Assembly: GCA_030689795.1 (NCBI GenBank)
Contig: JAUYEO010000314.1
Location: forward strand, 1 to 21,156
Reading direction: 5' to 3'
Source: Desulfobacterales bacterium
Lineage (GTDB): Bacteria; Desulfobacterota; Desulfobacteria; Desulfobacterales; RPRI01
DNA: 21,156 nucleotides
Shown: piece by piece, positions 6,972 to 14,962 of the stretch
Layout: every line of letters starts with the position of its first letter
Numbering within the stretch: position 1 is the stretch's first letter
Made by a program: the position numbers and the translations under genes
Notes under the pieces: generated by a model
The model's database searches: none
What the model was told of the DNA's origin: nothing
What the model saw: only the letters and a program-made list of their open reading frames with translations

Positions 6972-7494
6972 GTTTTATTCCGAGTTCAAGAGCTTTCCTG
7001 TTTATATCGATCAGGCCGGCCGGTATTCTTGTTTCAATGACCTTCATAATCGATTCGGGTTTTACGATTTCTATCATGCCGATCACCGCTCCAAGCATGC
7101 ATATGTTGAACACAATCGGTTTGCCTATTTCGTCCATTACCGATTGATACATCGGAAGCTCTCTCTGGCGCGCAGCCACTTTTGTATGTGTTTTGACATA
7201 GCGGGTATCGGTGATGAGAAACCCTCCCGGGCGGATAATCGGTGAAAATGTATTGTATGCCTCCTGGGTCAGGCAGACGAGAAGATTGGGATAGGTTACT
7301 TTGGGAAAATTTATTTCGGTATCGGATATGATAACGTCGGACCTTGTCGCGCCGCCTCTTGCCTCGGCTCCGTAGGACTGGGATTGGACAGCTACAAGAT
7401 TTTCATGAAGCACGGCGGCTTCGGCGATTATTATTGCGGCGGTGATCACGCCCTGTCCGCCCGAACCTGAAAATACCATCCTGATTCTTTCCAT
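6949..7494 (-). CDS. korC: 2-oxoacid:ferredoxin oxidoreductase, gamma subunit
   Basis: The 181-residue protein shows the gamma-subunit signature of the 2-oxoacid:acceptor oxidoreductase family: F-S-G-S-G-G-Q-G-V near the start, then A-R-G-G-A-T-R-S-D-V-I-I-S-D, and the G-A-V-I-G turn in the second half. It partners the alpha and beta subunits encoded just upstream to oxidise a 2-oxoacid with CoA, passing electrons to ferredoxin. I chose ATG 7494, 2 bp after the korB stop and preceded by AAGGA, over the longer frame from 7545 that would overlap korB. The gene is intact. Its 3' end is followed at once by the heptanucleotide tract. Confidence 0.9.
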   Translation of the reverse strand: MERIRMVFSGSGGQGVITAAIIIAEAAVLHENLVAVQSQSYGAEARGGATRSDVIISDTEINFPKVTYPNLLVCLTQEAYNTFSPIIRPGGFLITDTRYVKTHTKVAARQRELPMYQSVMDEIGKPIVFNICMLGAVIGMIEIVKPESIMKVIETRIPAGLIDINRKALELGIKLGEPFKG

Positions 7495-7496
7495 GT

Positions 7497-8300
7497 TCAA
7501 TTCCTTTTCATCGCTCTTTCGATGATTTTGTTGTACTCGCTGCAATATTCAGGCTTATCTTCGTTGACGAAAACTCCGCGTTCGATGAGGTCTGGATTTT
7601 CTTTCTTTGCTTTTGAACCGATCGGAGTGGTGACATCCTTCATGCGTTCCATCATATCCACCGCGCTGCCCTCCTTGTTTTTTCTTCCGAAGTAAGTCGG
7701 GCACTGGGAAAGAATTTCGACAACCGAAAAACCTTTGTGGGTTATGGCCTGCTTTATTATGTCCGTCAACTGCTGGACATGGTATGCGGTAGAACGTGCC
7801 ACGAATGTGGCTCCTGCCGCCGCGGCAAGCTTGACAACATCAAAGGAGTGGTCGATATTCGTGTAGGGCGCTGTAGTTGCAAGGATTCCGTAACCGGAAA
7901 GGGGCGAATATTGCCCTCCCGTCATGCCGTATATCCGGTTGTTCATGACGATTGCGGTCATGTCTATATTCCGGCGCGCTGCGTGAATGAAGTGGTTTCC
8001 GCCTATGGCGAGCGCGTCACCGTCTCCCATAGGTACAATAAGATTAAGATCCGGCCTGCTCATTTTTATGCCTGTTGCAAACGCAAGCGCCCGTCCGTGA
8101 ATCGTATGGAGGGTATGAAAGTCAAGGTAGCCTGAAATCCTCGAAGAACATCCGATGCCTGAAACCATGACTATGTCGTTTTTGTTTATTCCGAGCTCTT
8201 CCACGGCTCTTATCAGGCCGTTTAACACTATGCCGTGGCCGCATCCCGGACACCACATGTGGGGAAAGAATCTTTCTCTGATATAATCTTTTATCGCCAT
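7497..8300 (-). CDS. korB: 2-oxoacid:ferredoxin oxidoreductase, beta (TPP-binding) subunit
   Basis: This 267-residue subunit has C-P-G-C-G at 17-21, the thiamine diphosphate/Mg motif G-D-G-D at 92-95, and the matching Asn near 120 in V-M-N-N-R-I-Y-G-M-T-G-G-Q. This is the usual pattern of KorB/PorB-type beta subunits. It binds the cofactor that attacks the 2-oxoacid. The length and the separate alpha subunit fit 2-oxoglutarate oxidoreductase (KorAB), which supplies or consumes 2-oxoglutarate in an anaerobic TCA pathway. A branched-chain or other 2-oxoacid cannot be excluded. It starts 2 bp after the korA stop, so translation is probably coupled. Confidence 0.9.
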   Translation of the reverse strand: MAIKDYIRERFFPHMWCPGCGHGIVLNGLIRAVEELGINKNDIVMVSGIGCSSRISGYLDFHTLHTIHGRALAFATGIKMSRPDLNLIVPMGDGDALAIGGNHFIHAARRNIDMTAIVMNNRIYGMTGGQYSPLSGYGILATTAPYTNIDHSFDVVKLAAAAGATFVARSTAYHVQQLTDIIKQAITHKGFSVVEILSQCPTYFGRKNKEGSAVDMMERMKDVTTPIGSKAKKENPDLIERGVFVNEDKPEYCSEYNKIIERAMKRN

Positions 8301-8302
8301 AT

Positions 8303-9454
8303 CTATACCCCCTTGCCCTGGATGAGCCGCATTATGTTTCTTATATCGGTCGGATTTATCAGAACGCCGTCAATGCGGTTTGCCAGAAATACCTTTTCAG
8401 GATTGTCGACAGCCGTTTTAACCTGCTGTAAAACCTGTCCCATGTTCATTTCAACCACAATCACGCATTTCGCGTTTTCGCATTTTTCACGGACAATGTC
8501 GGCGGGGAACGGCCACAGGGTCTGAAGCTCGAGAAGCCCCAGGCTCTCCCCCCTTGCCCTCCTGTTTTTCACTACATGAAGGGCCGAACGGGCGGAAGAT
8601 CCATAGGAGATAAGGACGGTCCTGGCGTCTTCAAGAAAATACTCCTTATATCTTGCAATGCTGTTTTCGTTGTTCATTATCTTGTCGGCAAGATGGCGGA
8701 GAAGCCCGTGAACGATAGCCGGATCGCTTGAAGGAAATCCCCACATGTCGTGAAAGAGGCCGGTGACATTGTACCTGTGAACGCCGCCGAAATCGGACAT
8801 GGGGAGGCGTCCGTCTTCCCTGGGGAGGTAGGGATGATAATCGACTCCTCTTTTTACTGAGGTCTTGAGCCTTTCAACAAGAGGAATTTCTCCCTTTTCC
8901 GGCATTATCAGGCGTTCCCGCATATGCCCTATTACTTCATCGAAAAGAAGAATAACGGGTGTTCTGTATGTTTCGGCCATGTTGAACGCGTCGACTGTTA
9001 TGGAAAATACATCCTGGTGATTCGAAGCCGTCAGGGCGATGATTGCGTGGTCGCCGTGAGTTCCCCATCTTGCCTGGTTTACATCTCCCTGGCTTACATG
9101 CGTCGGATTGCCTGTGGAAGGCCCTCCGCGCTGAACATTCACTATCACGCAGGGAATTTCAGCCATGACTGCATAGCCGAGAGCCTCCTGCATGAGAGAG
9201 AACCCCGGGCCGCTTGTTGCCGTCATAACTTTATTTCCTGTCAGAGAGGCGCCTATGATCGCGCACATGGAAGCTATTTCATCTTCCATCTGGACAAATT
9301 TCCCGCCTGTCTGAGGAAGCCTTGCCGAAAGGGTTTCGGCTATTTCCGTGGAAGGCGTTATCGGGTAGCCGGCAAAAAAATTGAGCCCGGCATATAATGC
9401 CGCTTCCACGCATGCTTCGTTTCCCTGGACAAATTTTATATTCTTTTCATTCAT
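8303..9454 (-). CDS. korA: 2-oxoacid:ferredoxin oxidoreductase, alpha subunit
   Basis: The 383-residue protein begins with the pyrimidine-binding domain typical of the alpha subunit: G-N-E-A at about 11-14, A-G-Y-P-I-T-P-S-T-E-I at 28-38, and E-D-E-I-A-S about 20 residues further on. A central G-P-G-F-S-L-M-Q-E motif follows, and then the C-terminal domain with V-L-I-S-Y-G-S-S-A-R. With the beta subunit it forms the active site that opens the 2-oxoacid. The order ferredoxin-alpha-beta-gamma (D-A-B-C) is the usual kor arrangement in anaerobes. The gene starts 9 bp after the korD stop. Confidence 0.92.
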   Translation of the reverse strand: MNEKNIKFVQGNEACVEAALYAGLNFFAGYPITPSTEIAETLSARLPQTGGKFVQMEDEIASMCAIIGASLTGNKVMTATSGPGFSLMQEALGYAVMAEIPCVIVNVQRGGPSTGNPTHVSQGDVNQARWGTHGDHAIIALTASNHQDVFSITVDAFNMAETYRTPVILLFDEVIGHMRERLIMPEKGEIPLVERLKTSVKRGVDYHPYLPREDGRLPMSDFGGVHRYNVTGLFHDMWGFPSSDPAIVHGLLRHLADKIMNNENSIARYKEYFLEDARTVLISYGSSARSALHVVKNRRARGESLGLLELQTLWPFPADIVREKCENAKCVIVVEMNMGQVLQQVKTAVDNPEKVFLANRIDGVLINPTDIRNIMRLIQGKGV

Positions 9455-9463
9455 ATGATGGCC

Positions 9464-9667
9464 CTATTCGGTTATTATTTCTATTGCAAGATCAGGACAT
9501 CTTAATTCGCAAAGTTTGCAGGCTATGCAATCCTGCGGGCGCGCCGCAAAAGCTTTTTCTTCGGAATCGAGTTCAAGTACTTTTTTCAGGCAGAAATGGA
9601 CACAGATTCCGCATCCTTTGCACCAGTTCCTGTTTATCAGATGCTCTTTCAGTTTAGGTTTCGCCAT
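9464..9667 (-). CDS. korD: 2-oxoacid:ferredoxin oxidoreductase, 2[4Fe-4S] ferredoxin subunit
   Basis: This is a 67-residue protein with two C-x2-C-x2-C-x3-C-type motifs: W-C-K-G-C-G-I-C-V-H-F-C at about 15-26 and D-C-I-A-C-K-L-C-E-L-R-C-P at about 46-58. Each should hold one 4Fe-4S cluster. It carries electrons from the oxidoreductase active site to free ferredoxin. The AGGAACC sequence before ATG 9667 is an acceptable ribosome binding site. It begins 28 bp after the radical SAM gene and heads the kor group. Confidence 0.92.
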   Translation of the reverse strand: MAKPKLKEHLINRNWCKGCGICVHFCLKKVLELDSEEKAFAARPQDCIACKLCELRCPDLAIEIITE

Positions 9668-9695
9668 ATATTGGTTCCTGATTTATGGTTAATAA

Positions 9696-10862
9696 TTATA
9701 CAAATCTTTGCATCAGTTCATCAACTGTTTTATCAACATTATCGGGAGTTATTCCGAGTCTTATACACGCATTTTCAGCATTTTCAAGTCTGTTCGGATT
9801 TTTCATATCGGCAGGGCGTGAAAATATTCCTAGCCGCCTCCCGATCTGGTATTTTATCTGCTGCTCCCTCGGCATATCGAGAAATGAACGCAAAACACTC
9901 ATTATTTTTTCTTTATCCTGAGGCAGTTTTCCTTCAACATCTTCAAACAGGTTTAAAATATGGTCGCTTTTGATCATGCTTGTTATACCGTTTAAATTTT
10001 CTATAAAGAGAAGAATCTCTTTTGCCATCATCAGGTCGGTGCATTTTTCAAAACGACCCGCCCTGTATTCGTCATAGAGCCCGATATTTTCAGGAATTGC
10101 AAGAGTTCGCAGCCTTATAAAATCGGGATTTATTTTGTTCAATGCGTCCGCAGTCTCTATGGCATGTTCCCTTGATAAACCCGCGCCGCCGAGTCCCGGC
10201 ATGACATATTCGGAAAGTTCAAATCCGGCTTTTTTTGCCTTTTGCCCTGCCTTTATCTGGGTCTCTTTTGACACCCCTTTTTTTACCAGTTCAAGAACTT
10301 TGTCCGATCCTGATTCAAGGCCAATATGTATCCTGTTTAACCCGGCCGCCCTTATTGCGGAAAGGTTACTGTCGCTTATTCTTGCGACTGTATGTGATCT
10401 TGCATATGATGTTATTCTTTCGGTCCAGGAGAAGCATTTTTTGAGATGATTAAGTATTTCAATAAGATCGGATGGTTTTAATATCAGGCTGTTTGCATCC
10501 TGAATAAATATCGATTTCATTCCACAGGCCATCCATTGATATGCGGCATTGAACGCCTGTCTTTCTTCAGGCTTTATTTTCAAGCTGTCTGTATCTATCT
10601 CAACCCGGCCTTTCCGGCTAGATTCATCCGCAAGTTTCAGCAATGCTGTGATATGTTTATGAACAGTATCAATGTCTTTTATAACATGTTCCACTGGCCG
10701 GAGGGAAAACTTAGATCTCTTATAGACGGGGCAGAAGGCGCAGCGGTTCCATGGGCAATTTCTTGTCACCCGTATCAAAAGGCTGTATGCTTCACTTGGA
10801 GGCCGGATCGGACCTTGTTCGAAGCCTTTATATTCGGAATGTGTATTGTTTTTTGATTTCAC
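9696..10862 (-). CDS. Radical SAM protein of unknown substrate, Cx4Cx2C type
   Basis: The 388-residue product has the cluster motif R-N-C-P-W-N-R-C-A-F-C (Cys36, Cys41, Cys44). This gives C-x4-C-x2-C spacing instead of the canonical C-x3-C-x2-C; I recall the longer spacing from a branch of uncharacterised radical SAM proteins. Downstream are I-H-I-G-L-E-S-G-S-D (SAM-contacting strand and Ser) and V-M-P-G-L-G-G-A-G, both typical of the Elp3/MiaB-like barrel. A helical C-terminal region of about 120 residues follows. It is the first gene of the leftward operon and is followed after 28 bp by korD, with a well-formed promoter 40 bp upstream. The reaction cannot be read from the sequence. Confidence 0.85.
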   Translation of the reverse strand: MKSKNNTHSEYKGFEQGPIRPPSEAYSLLIRVTRNCPWNRCAFCPVYKRSKFSLRPVEHVIKDIDTVHKHITALLKLADESSRKGRVEIDTDSLKIKPEERQAFNAAYQWMACGMKSIFIQDANSLILKPSDLIEILNHLKKCFSWTERITSYARSHTVARISDSNLSAIRAAGLNRIHIGLESGSDKVLELVKKGVSKETQIKAGQKAKKAGFELSEYVMPGLGGAGLSREHAIETADALNKINPDFIRLRTLAIPENIGLYDEYRAGRFEKCTDLMMAKEILLFIENLNGITSMIKSDHILNLFEDVEGKLPQDKEKIMSVLRSFLDMPREQQIKYQIGRRLGIFSRPADMKNPNRLENAENACIRLGITPDNVDKTVDELMQRFV

Positions 10863-10901
10863 TCTTATGTTCCCGTAAAAAAATGGTTGTTTCGAAGGAG
10901 T

Positions 10902-10930
10902 ATTATAAGTCTTTATGCTTTTATAATCAA
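10902..10930 (-). promoter_or_regulatory. Strong sigma-70 promoter for the radical SAM-kor-hemW-selB unit
   Basis: On the minus strand TTGATT (10925-10930) and a consensus TATAAT (10902-10907) are separated by exactly 17 bp. The start of transcription would be near 10896, about 34 nt before the ATG at 10862. This is the clearest leftward promoter upstream of the cluster. The divergent mltG promoter is not obvious. Confidence 0.75.
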
Positions 10931-11078
10931 GGCTCTTAAAATAAAAACTCTCTTTATTTTTAAAGAAATGTCTGATAATTTAATAGAATCAGTGCCAAAG
11001 GATAGGCGATAGTGAAAAGTGATTGGTGAAAAAAAGGATTGCTGACTCCCTGAAAAACGAATCACGATGAGAGAATAA

Positions 11079-12095
11079 ATGAGCAAATTTATAAAAATTT
11101 CACTAGTGCTTCTTACGGTGCTTATTATAACGGTATCGTTTATTATATTTGATGTAATGAATTATGCTGGGGAGCCCTCAGGCAAAGACGATGTGATGAA
11201 GCTTGTAGTTGTGGGAAAAGGCCAAAGCTTCAATGCAACACTTGACAGTCTGGAGAAAGCGGGTGTTATCAAAAATCCTTTAAAATTCAAGTTATTTACC
11301 CGCATAAGAGGGTATGATAAAAAGATACATGCAGGAGAATACGCCCTTTCATCTGTGATGCCACCTGCATTGATACTCGATACGATGTTAAGAGGAAAGG
11401 TCTATCTTCACAGGATTACCGTTCCGGAAGGATACAACATGCAGCAGGTTGCTTCCGTCATATCGGAGGCAGGTTTCGGAACAGTCGAAAACTTTATGAA
11501 AATTGCCACAGATCCTTCATTTTTGCAAGAGAAGGGGATTCATGCCGGGACTCTTGAAGGTTATCTCTACCCGGATACCTATTATTTCCCGAAAGATGAA
11601 TCCTGCGAAAATATCATTTCAGCCATGGTTGAAAAATTTCAGTCCGTATTTACTCCCGAATGGGAAAAAAGGGCCAAAGAACTCGGATTTTCAACCCATG
11701 AGATAATTACCCTTGCCTCGATAATTGAAAAAGAGACCGGAGCACAAGAGGAACGCGGGTTGATTTCATCGGTTTTTCATAACAGGTTGAAAAAGGGCAT
11801 GCGCCTTGAAACCGATCCCACAGTAATATACGGAATAAAAAATTTTAACGGCAATATAACCCGTAAAAATCTTTTAGAGACAACTCCCTATAATACATAC
11901 AAAATAACAGGCCTTCCGCCTGGCCCCATTGCTGGTCCGGGTTATGAATCAATAAAAGCCGCCCTGTATCCTGCTGAAACCGAGTATCTCTTTTTCGTTT
12001 CAAAGAATGACGGTTCCCACTTCTTTTCAGCGGATTTTCAAGAACACAACAGGGCAGTCAGGAAATACCAGCTTGGGAAAACACTTGGTTCCTGA
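11079..12095 (+). CDS. mltG: Endolytic murein transglycosylase MltG (YceG-like)
   Basis: The 338-residue protein has one N-terminal membrane segment (about 6-28) and a periplasmic part. This begins with a LysM-like region (V-V-V-G-K-G-Q-S-F) and ends in the YceG catalytic domain. The active-site stretch L-A-S-I-I-E-K-E-T lies at 212-220, followed by F-H-N-R-L and the hallmark M-R-L-E-T-D-P-T-V-I-Y-G. MltG cuts nascent glycan strands at the inner membrane and so sets chain length. The catalytic glutamate is one of Glu217/Glu219. The gene has only a weak GAGAG ribosome site and stands alone. About 490 bp of repeat-filled DNA follow it. Confidence 0.93.
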   Translation: MSKFIKISLVLLTVLIITVSFIIFDVMNYAGEPSGKDDVMKLVVVGKGQSFNATLDSLEKAGVIKNPLKFKLFTRIRGYDKKIHAGEYALSSVMPPALILDTMLRGKVYLHRITVPEGYNMQQVASVISEAGFGTVENFMKIATDPSFLQEKGIHAGTLEGYLYPDTYYFPKDESCENIISAMVEKFQSVFTPEWEKRAKELGFSTHEIITLASIIEKETGAQEERGLISSVFHNRLKKGMRLETDPTVIYGIKNFNGNITRKNLLETTPYNTYKITGLPPGPIAGPGYESIKAALYPAETEYLFFVSKNDGSHFFSADFQEHNRAVRKYQLGKTLGS

Positions 12096-12295
12096 TTTCT
12101 TACTTCTTTGTATCAAAAATAAATCTTATGTTTGACAGTATGTTATAATATTGATATAAAGCCTTGGCATAAAAATCTGATATTGTGAAACAGACAGGGA
12201 TTGCGCTTGTAACGTATCGGTATTCCGAGTAATTAGCTAATGAGAATTAGCGACGGCCAGGGCAATCTATTTGATTTTTGCGAAGCCTTCAAACT
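12096..12295. other. Gene-free stretch after mltG
   Basis: I see no reading frame, RNA fold or strong terminator in these 200 bp. They contain AT-rich DNA and a small palindromic patch (TTAGCTAATGAGAATTAG, 12232-12249). Together with the two repeat elements that follow, the whole space up to recR (12591) is non-coding. Confidence 0.5.
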
Positions 12296-12417
12296 TGATG
12301 CTCTCGTAAAAAGTCAAAATTTGTAATTGCTACCACAATATATAGTGGCAGAGCAATTCTTAAGACACCTTATATTGTGGTTAAAAAATTTCCGTCCGAC
12401 TTTTTACGAAACCATCA
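12296..12417. repeat. Inverted-repeat element, copy B (122 bp)
   Basis: The ends are TGATGCTCTCGTAAAAAGTC (12296-12315) and GACTTTTTACGAAACCATCA (12398-12417), an imperfect pair of 20-bp inverted repeats. The interior has its own inverted repeat, CCACAATATATAG and CCTTATATTGTGG. It carries no coding sequence. The ends match copies A, C and E, but the interior differs, so these are several subfamilies sharing one set of ends. Confidence 0.8.
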
Positions 12418-12421
12418 TATT

Positions 12422-12576
12422 TGATGAACTCGTAAAAAATATAAATTAAGACGGCAAAGTAGAAAGCTCATTATGCAAGGCGCGCGAATCTTGAGAAATG
12501 AAGCGTACTTTTTGGTACGCTGCAATGACGAAAGATGAAGCGCAACACAGCAGAATGACTTTATACGAAGCCGTCA
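12422..12576. repeat. Inverted-repeat element, copy B2 (155 bp), abutting recR
   Basis: It begins TGATGAACTCGTAAAAAAT (12422-12440) and ends GACTTTATACGAAGCCGTCA (12557-12576). The interior shares with copy C a segment of about 75 bp (ACGGCAAAGTAG-like through GGCGCGC to the hairpin GCGTAC-TTTTTG-GTACGC at about 12506-12522). It lies only 4 bp from copy B, so the two are tandem insertions. Its right end is 15 bp before the recR start codon. Confidence 0.8.
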
Positions 12577-12591
12577 TATTTGAGGCGTTTT

Positions 12592-13188
12592 ATGCACTAT
12601 CCGCTGTCTATTCTGAATCTGATAAAAAATCTCGCAAAGCTTCCCGGTGTTGGAGAAAAAACTGCCGAACGCCTTGCAATGTATATCCTGCGTTCCCCGC
12701 TTAAAGAAGCCGAACAGCTTGCAGCCTGCATACTGGATATAAGGCATAAGGTGAGGATATGCAGCGTCTGTTTTGCATTGAGCGAAACGGAGACCTGTCA
12801 TACCTGCAGCGATCCGTCCAGAAATACTTCCCTGTTATGCGTGGTTGAACAGCCGGCAGACATGGTTGCAATAGAAAAATCAGGATCTTTTAAAGGGCTC
12901 TACCACGTACTTTCGGGGGTTTTATCCCCCATGAATGGTGTCGGGCCGGATAATATAAGGATCAGAGAACTTATAGAAAGAACAAGAGAAGGGAAAATCA
13001 AAGAAATTATACTTGCAACGGGCACAAATGTTGAGGGTGAGGCCACCGCTTCCTATATTGCTCAATGCCTCTTAAAATATCAGATAAAGGTCACCCGCAT
13101 AGCATCCGGTGTTCCGATAGGCGGTGATCTTAAGTATGTGGATCAGATAACATTGAGAAGGGCTATGGAGACCAGGCATGCAGTCTAA
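12592..13188 (+). CDS. recR: Recombination mediator RecR
   Basis: RecR works with RecF/RecO to load RecA on gapped DNA. The 198-residue product has a helix-hairpin-helix start (L-A-K-L-P-G-V-G-E-K-T-A-E-R-L-A), a zinc finger C57-x2-C60-x8-C69-x2-C72, and a TOPRIM domain (C-V-V-E-Q-P-A-D from 83; A-T-G-T-N-V-E-G-E-A-T-A near 142-153). The second TOPRIM motif reads A-T-G-T-N where many RecR proteins have A-T-N-P-T. ATG 12592 gives the usual spacing to the HhH motif and has GAGG 6 bp upstream; a TTG at 12580 is less likely. The usual dnaX-ybaB neighbours are absent, and a repeat element forms the upstream region. Confidence 0.95.
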   Translation: MHYPLSILNLIKNLAKLPGVGEKTAERLAMYILRSPLKEAEQLAACILDIRHKVRICSVCFALSETETCHTCSDPSRNTSLLCVVEQPADMVAIEKSGSFKGLYHVLSGVLSPMNGVGPDNIRIRELIERTREGKIKEIILATGTNVEGEATASYIAQCLLKYQIKVTRIASGVPIGGDLKYVDQITLRRAMETRHAV

Positions 13189-13585
13189 GGCGGTTCAGCC
13201 GTATGATATATTCAAATGCACAATGTGTGGCGATTGCTGTAAAGGCTATGGCGGGACTTTCGTAACAAAGGATGATATTGATGCCATAGCGGGGTATATT
13301 AAGGCCGATCATGAAAGCTTTGTATCGAAGTATTGCGAAATGTCCGGCGGAAAACCCGTGCTTGCCCGTGGCAGGAAAGGATATTGTGTGTTCTGGGACA
13401 AAATATGTACGATTCATTCCGTTAAGCCGCGCATGTGCAGGCAATGGCCGTTTATAAAAAGCGTTCTGGCTGATACGGACAACTGGTATGTTATGGCCGG
13501 AATGTGTCCCGGCATTCGTACGGGTGTGCCTGCAAATCTTGTAAGAGAGAGTATCGCGCTGGAGCTGTCCAAAACCGGTTGGTAA
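13178..13585 (+). CDS. YkgJ-type Cys-cluster (Zn/Fe-chelating) protein
   Basis: The 135-residue protein matches the pattern of the YkgJ/CxxCxxCC family: C14-x2-C17-x2-C20-C21 at the start, then G-Y-C-V-F-W...C-T-I-H-S-V-K-P-R-M-C-R-Q-W-P-F and a last C-P-G. These cysteines are predicted to bind Fe-S or zinc. The family occurs widely in anaerobes, but its role is uncertain. The gene overlaps the last 11 bp of recR in another frame, so the two are translationally coupled. It ends 5 bp before repeat copy C. Confidence 0.85.
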   Translation: MQSKAVQPYDIFKCTMCGDCCKGYGGTFVTKDDIDAIAGYIKADHESFVSKYCEMSGGKPVLARGRKGYCVFWDKICTIHSVKPRMCRQWPFIKSVLADTDNWYVMAGMCPGIRTGVPANLVRESIALELSKTGW

Positions 13586-13590
13586 TAGTA

Positions 13591-13802
13591 TGATGGTTCC
13601 GTAAAAAGTCCAGATTCAAACGGCAAAGTAAAAAGCTCATTATGCAAGGCGCGCAAATCTTAGAGAATGAAGCGTACTTTTTGGTACGCTGTAATGATTC
13701 ACCCTGTTGAATCGGCCCTGCCGTCTCGCGCAGCGAGAATTCAAAAGGGCGGGAATGAAGCGTCCGCCGTGGCGGACAGAATGACTTTTTACGAAGCCGT
13801 TA
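13591..13802. repeat. Inverted-repeat element, copy C (212 bp)
   Basis: The ends are TGATGGTTCCGTAAAAAGTC (13591-13610) and GACTTTTTACGAAGCCGTTA (13783-13802). The left half matches copy B2, including the hairpin AGCGTAC-TTTTTG-GTACGCT. The right half has an extra palindromic portion, GCGTCCGCCGTGGCGGAC, and an inverted pair around TCTCGCGCAGCGAGA. The right end supplies the TAA stop codon of the winged-helix gene on the minus strand. Confidence 0.8.
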
Positions 13803-14084
13803 TAGTTTCCAGCTTTTGTTTTTCGTCAGCTTGTAAACATTTTTATCTTCTCCACCGGATATTATTTTAAGAAGGATGTTCCTTTTTTCAAGCTCTTTTA
13901 TCCCGTCAAAAAGAGTCTCTCTGGTGCTGTTCCATACTCCGAGAAGATTTCTGGTGGATATGACGGCTCCGTCATCGGAAAAGCTGCAGCATAAAAGATA
14001 GACGGATATGGTTTCGACTGAAAGACCGAGTCTGAATATCTCCTGATTAATGGCCGGCCCGGGGGGATTATGGTTATGATTCAT
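13800..14084 (-). CDS. Small winged-helix DNA-binding protein
   Basis: This 94-residue protein appears to be a single winged-helix domain. A helix (V-E-T-I-S-V-Y-L-L-C-C-S-F-S) is followed by an S-T-R-N-L-L-G-V-W-N-S-T-R-E-T-L-F-D-G-I-K-E-L-E-K-R-N-I-L helix-turn-helix and a strand-turn wing ending in V-Y-K-L-T. It is probably a transcription factor or element-associated regulator; its target is unknown. I chose ATG 14084, which has AAAGGA 6 bp upstream, over ATG 14090. Its TAA stop lies inside the terminal repeat of copy C, and a solo terminal repeat sits 27 bp upstream of its start, so the gene is framed by repeat ends on both sides. Confidence 0.65.
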   Translation of the reverse strand: MNHNHNPPGPAINQEIFRLGLSVETISVYLLCCSFSDDGAVISTRNLLGVWNSTRETLFDGIKELEKRNILLKIISGGEDKNVYKLTKNKSWKL

Positions 14085-14110
14085 GAGCATTCCTTTGTTT
14101 AATATTGATG

Positions 14111-14130
14111 TACTTTTTACGAAACCATCA
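14111..14130. repeat. Solo terminal repeat of the inverted-repeat family
   Basis: TACTTTTTACGAAACCATCA matches the right end of copies B and E at 19 of 20 positions. No left end lies beside it other than TGATG at 14106-14110. The nearest outward-facing partner is the left end of copy C at 13591. It could be the remnant of a deleted copy, or the right border of a larger unit (13591-14130) enclosing the winged-helix gene. Confidence 0.7.
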
Positions 14131-14171
14131 AACATAAATCAACACAAAAGACTAAAGGTGATATAAAAGAG

Positions 14172-14957
14172 ATGATCGGGATTTTTGATTCGGGAATCGG
14201 CGGACTGACTGTTGTAAAAGCGATAACGGAAAGAATTCCCGGCTACGATATCATATATTTCGGGGATACGGCCCGAATGCCTTACGGGAATAAGAGCCCC
14301 GAAACGGTGATTGAATATGCCGTTCAGGATACGACTTTTTTGCTCAACAACGGAGCCAAGATAATTGTCATGGCATGCAACACCGCTTCAAGCGTTGCAT
14401 TTGATATTATTGAAAAAAGATTCGAAGTTCCTGTATTCGAGGTTATCACGCCTGCAGTAGAGCTTGCCCTTGAGTCTTCCCGAAAAACGGCTATCGGAGT
14501 AATAGGCACAAGGGCAACGGTCAAAAGCGGCATTTACGAAAAAAAGATCAAGGCTTTAAATTCCGGCGCCAGGGTTTATTCTGTCGCATGTCCTCTTCTT
14601 GTTCCTCTCGTTGAAGAAGGATGGATAAACAGGCCGGAAACTGCGATGATAGTAAAAAAATACCTCCATCCCCTGAAAGTAAGACAGATCGATACACTGA
14701 TTCTGGGATGCACGCATTATCCGCTGTTAAAGCATGTAATTCAACGGAAAATCGGGAAAAGGATAAATATCATTGATTCTTCAACAGGAGTTGCGGGAAA
14801 GGTGGAAAAGTTTCTTAAAGAGCGTCCCGATATTGATTGCCTGTTGAGCAAAAACGGAAAATCAAAAATCTTTGTATCGGATGTAACGGATCAGTTTGCA
14901 AAAACCGCAAGAGTCACACTTAAGCAAAATGTTCTGCTTGAGCAGGTAAAAATATAA
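14172..14957 (+). CDS. murI: Glutamate racemase
   Basis: MurI makes D-glutamate for peptidoglycan by moving the alpha proton between two cysteines. The 261-residue product starts I-G-I-F-D-S-G-I-G-G-L-T-V, with Asp6 and Ser7. It has the first catalytic cysteine in V-M-A-C-N-T-A (Cys69) and the second in L-G-C-T-H-Y-P (Cys180), all at normal spacing. It is full length. It ends 5 bp before the convergent heptosyltransferase gene, with no hairpin between them. Confidence 0.96.
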   Translation: MIGIFDSGIGGLTVVKAITERIPGYDIIYFGDTARMPYGNKSPETVIEYAVQDTTFLLNNGAKIIVMACNTASSVAFDIIEKRFEVPVFEVITPAVELALESSRKTAIGVIGTRATVKSGIYEKKIKALNSGARVYSVACPLLVPLVEEGWINRPETAMIVKKYLHPLKVRQIDTLILGCTHYPLLKHVIQRKIGKRINIIDSSTGVAGKVEKFLKERPDIDCLLSKNGKSKIFVSDVTDQFAKTARVTLKQNVLLEQVKI

Positions 14958-14962
14958 AGTTC

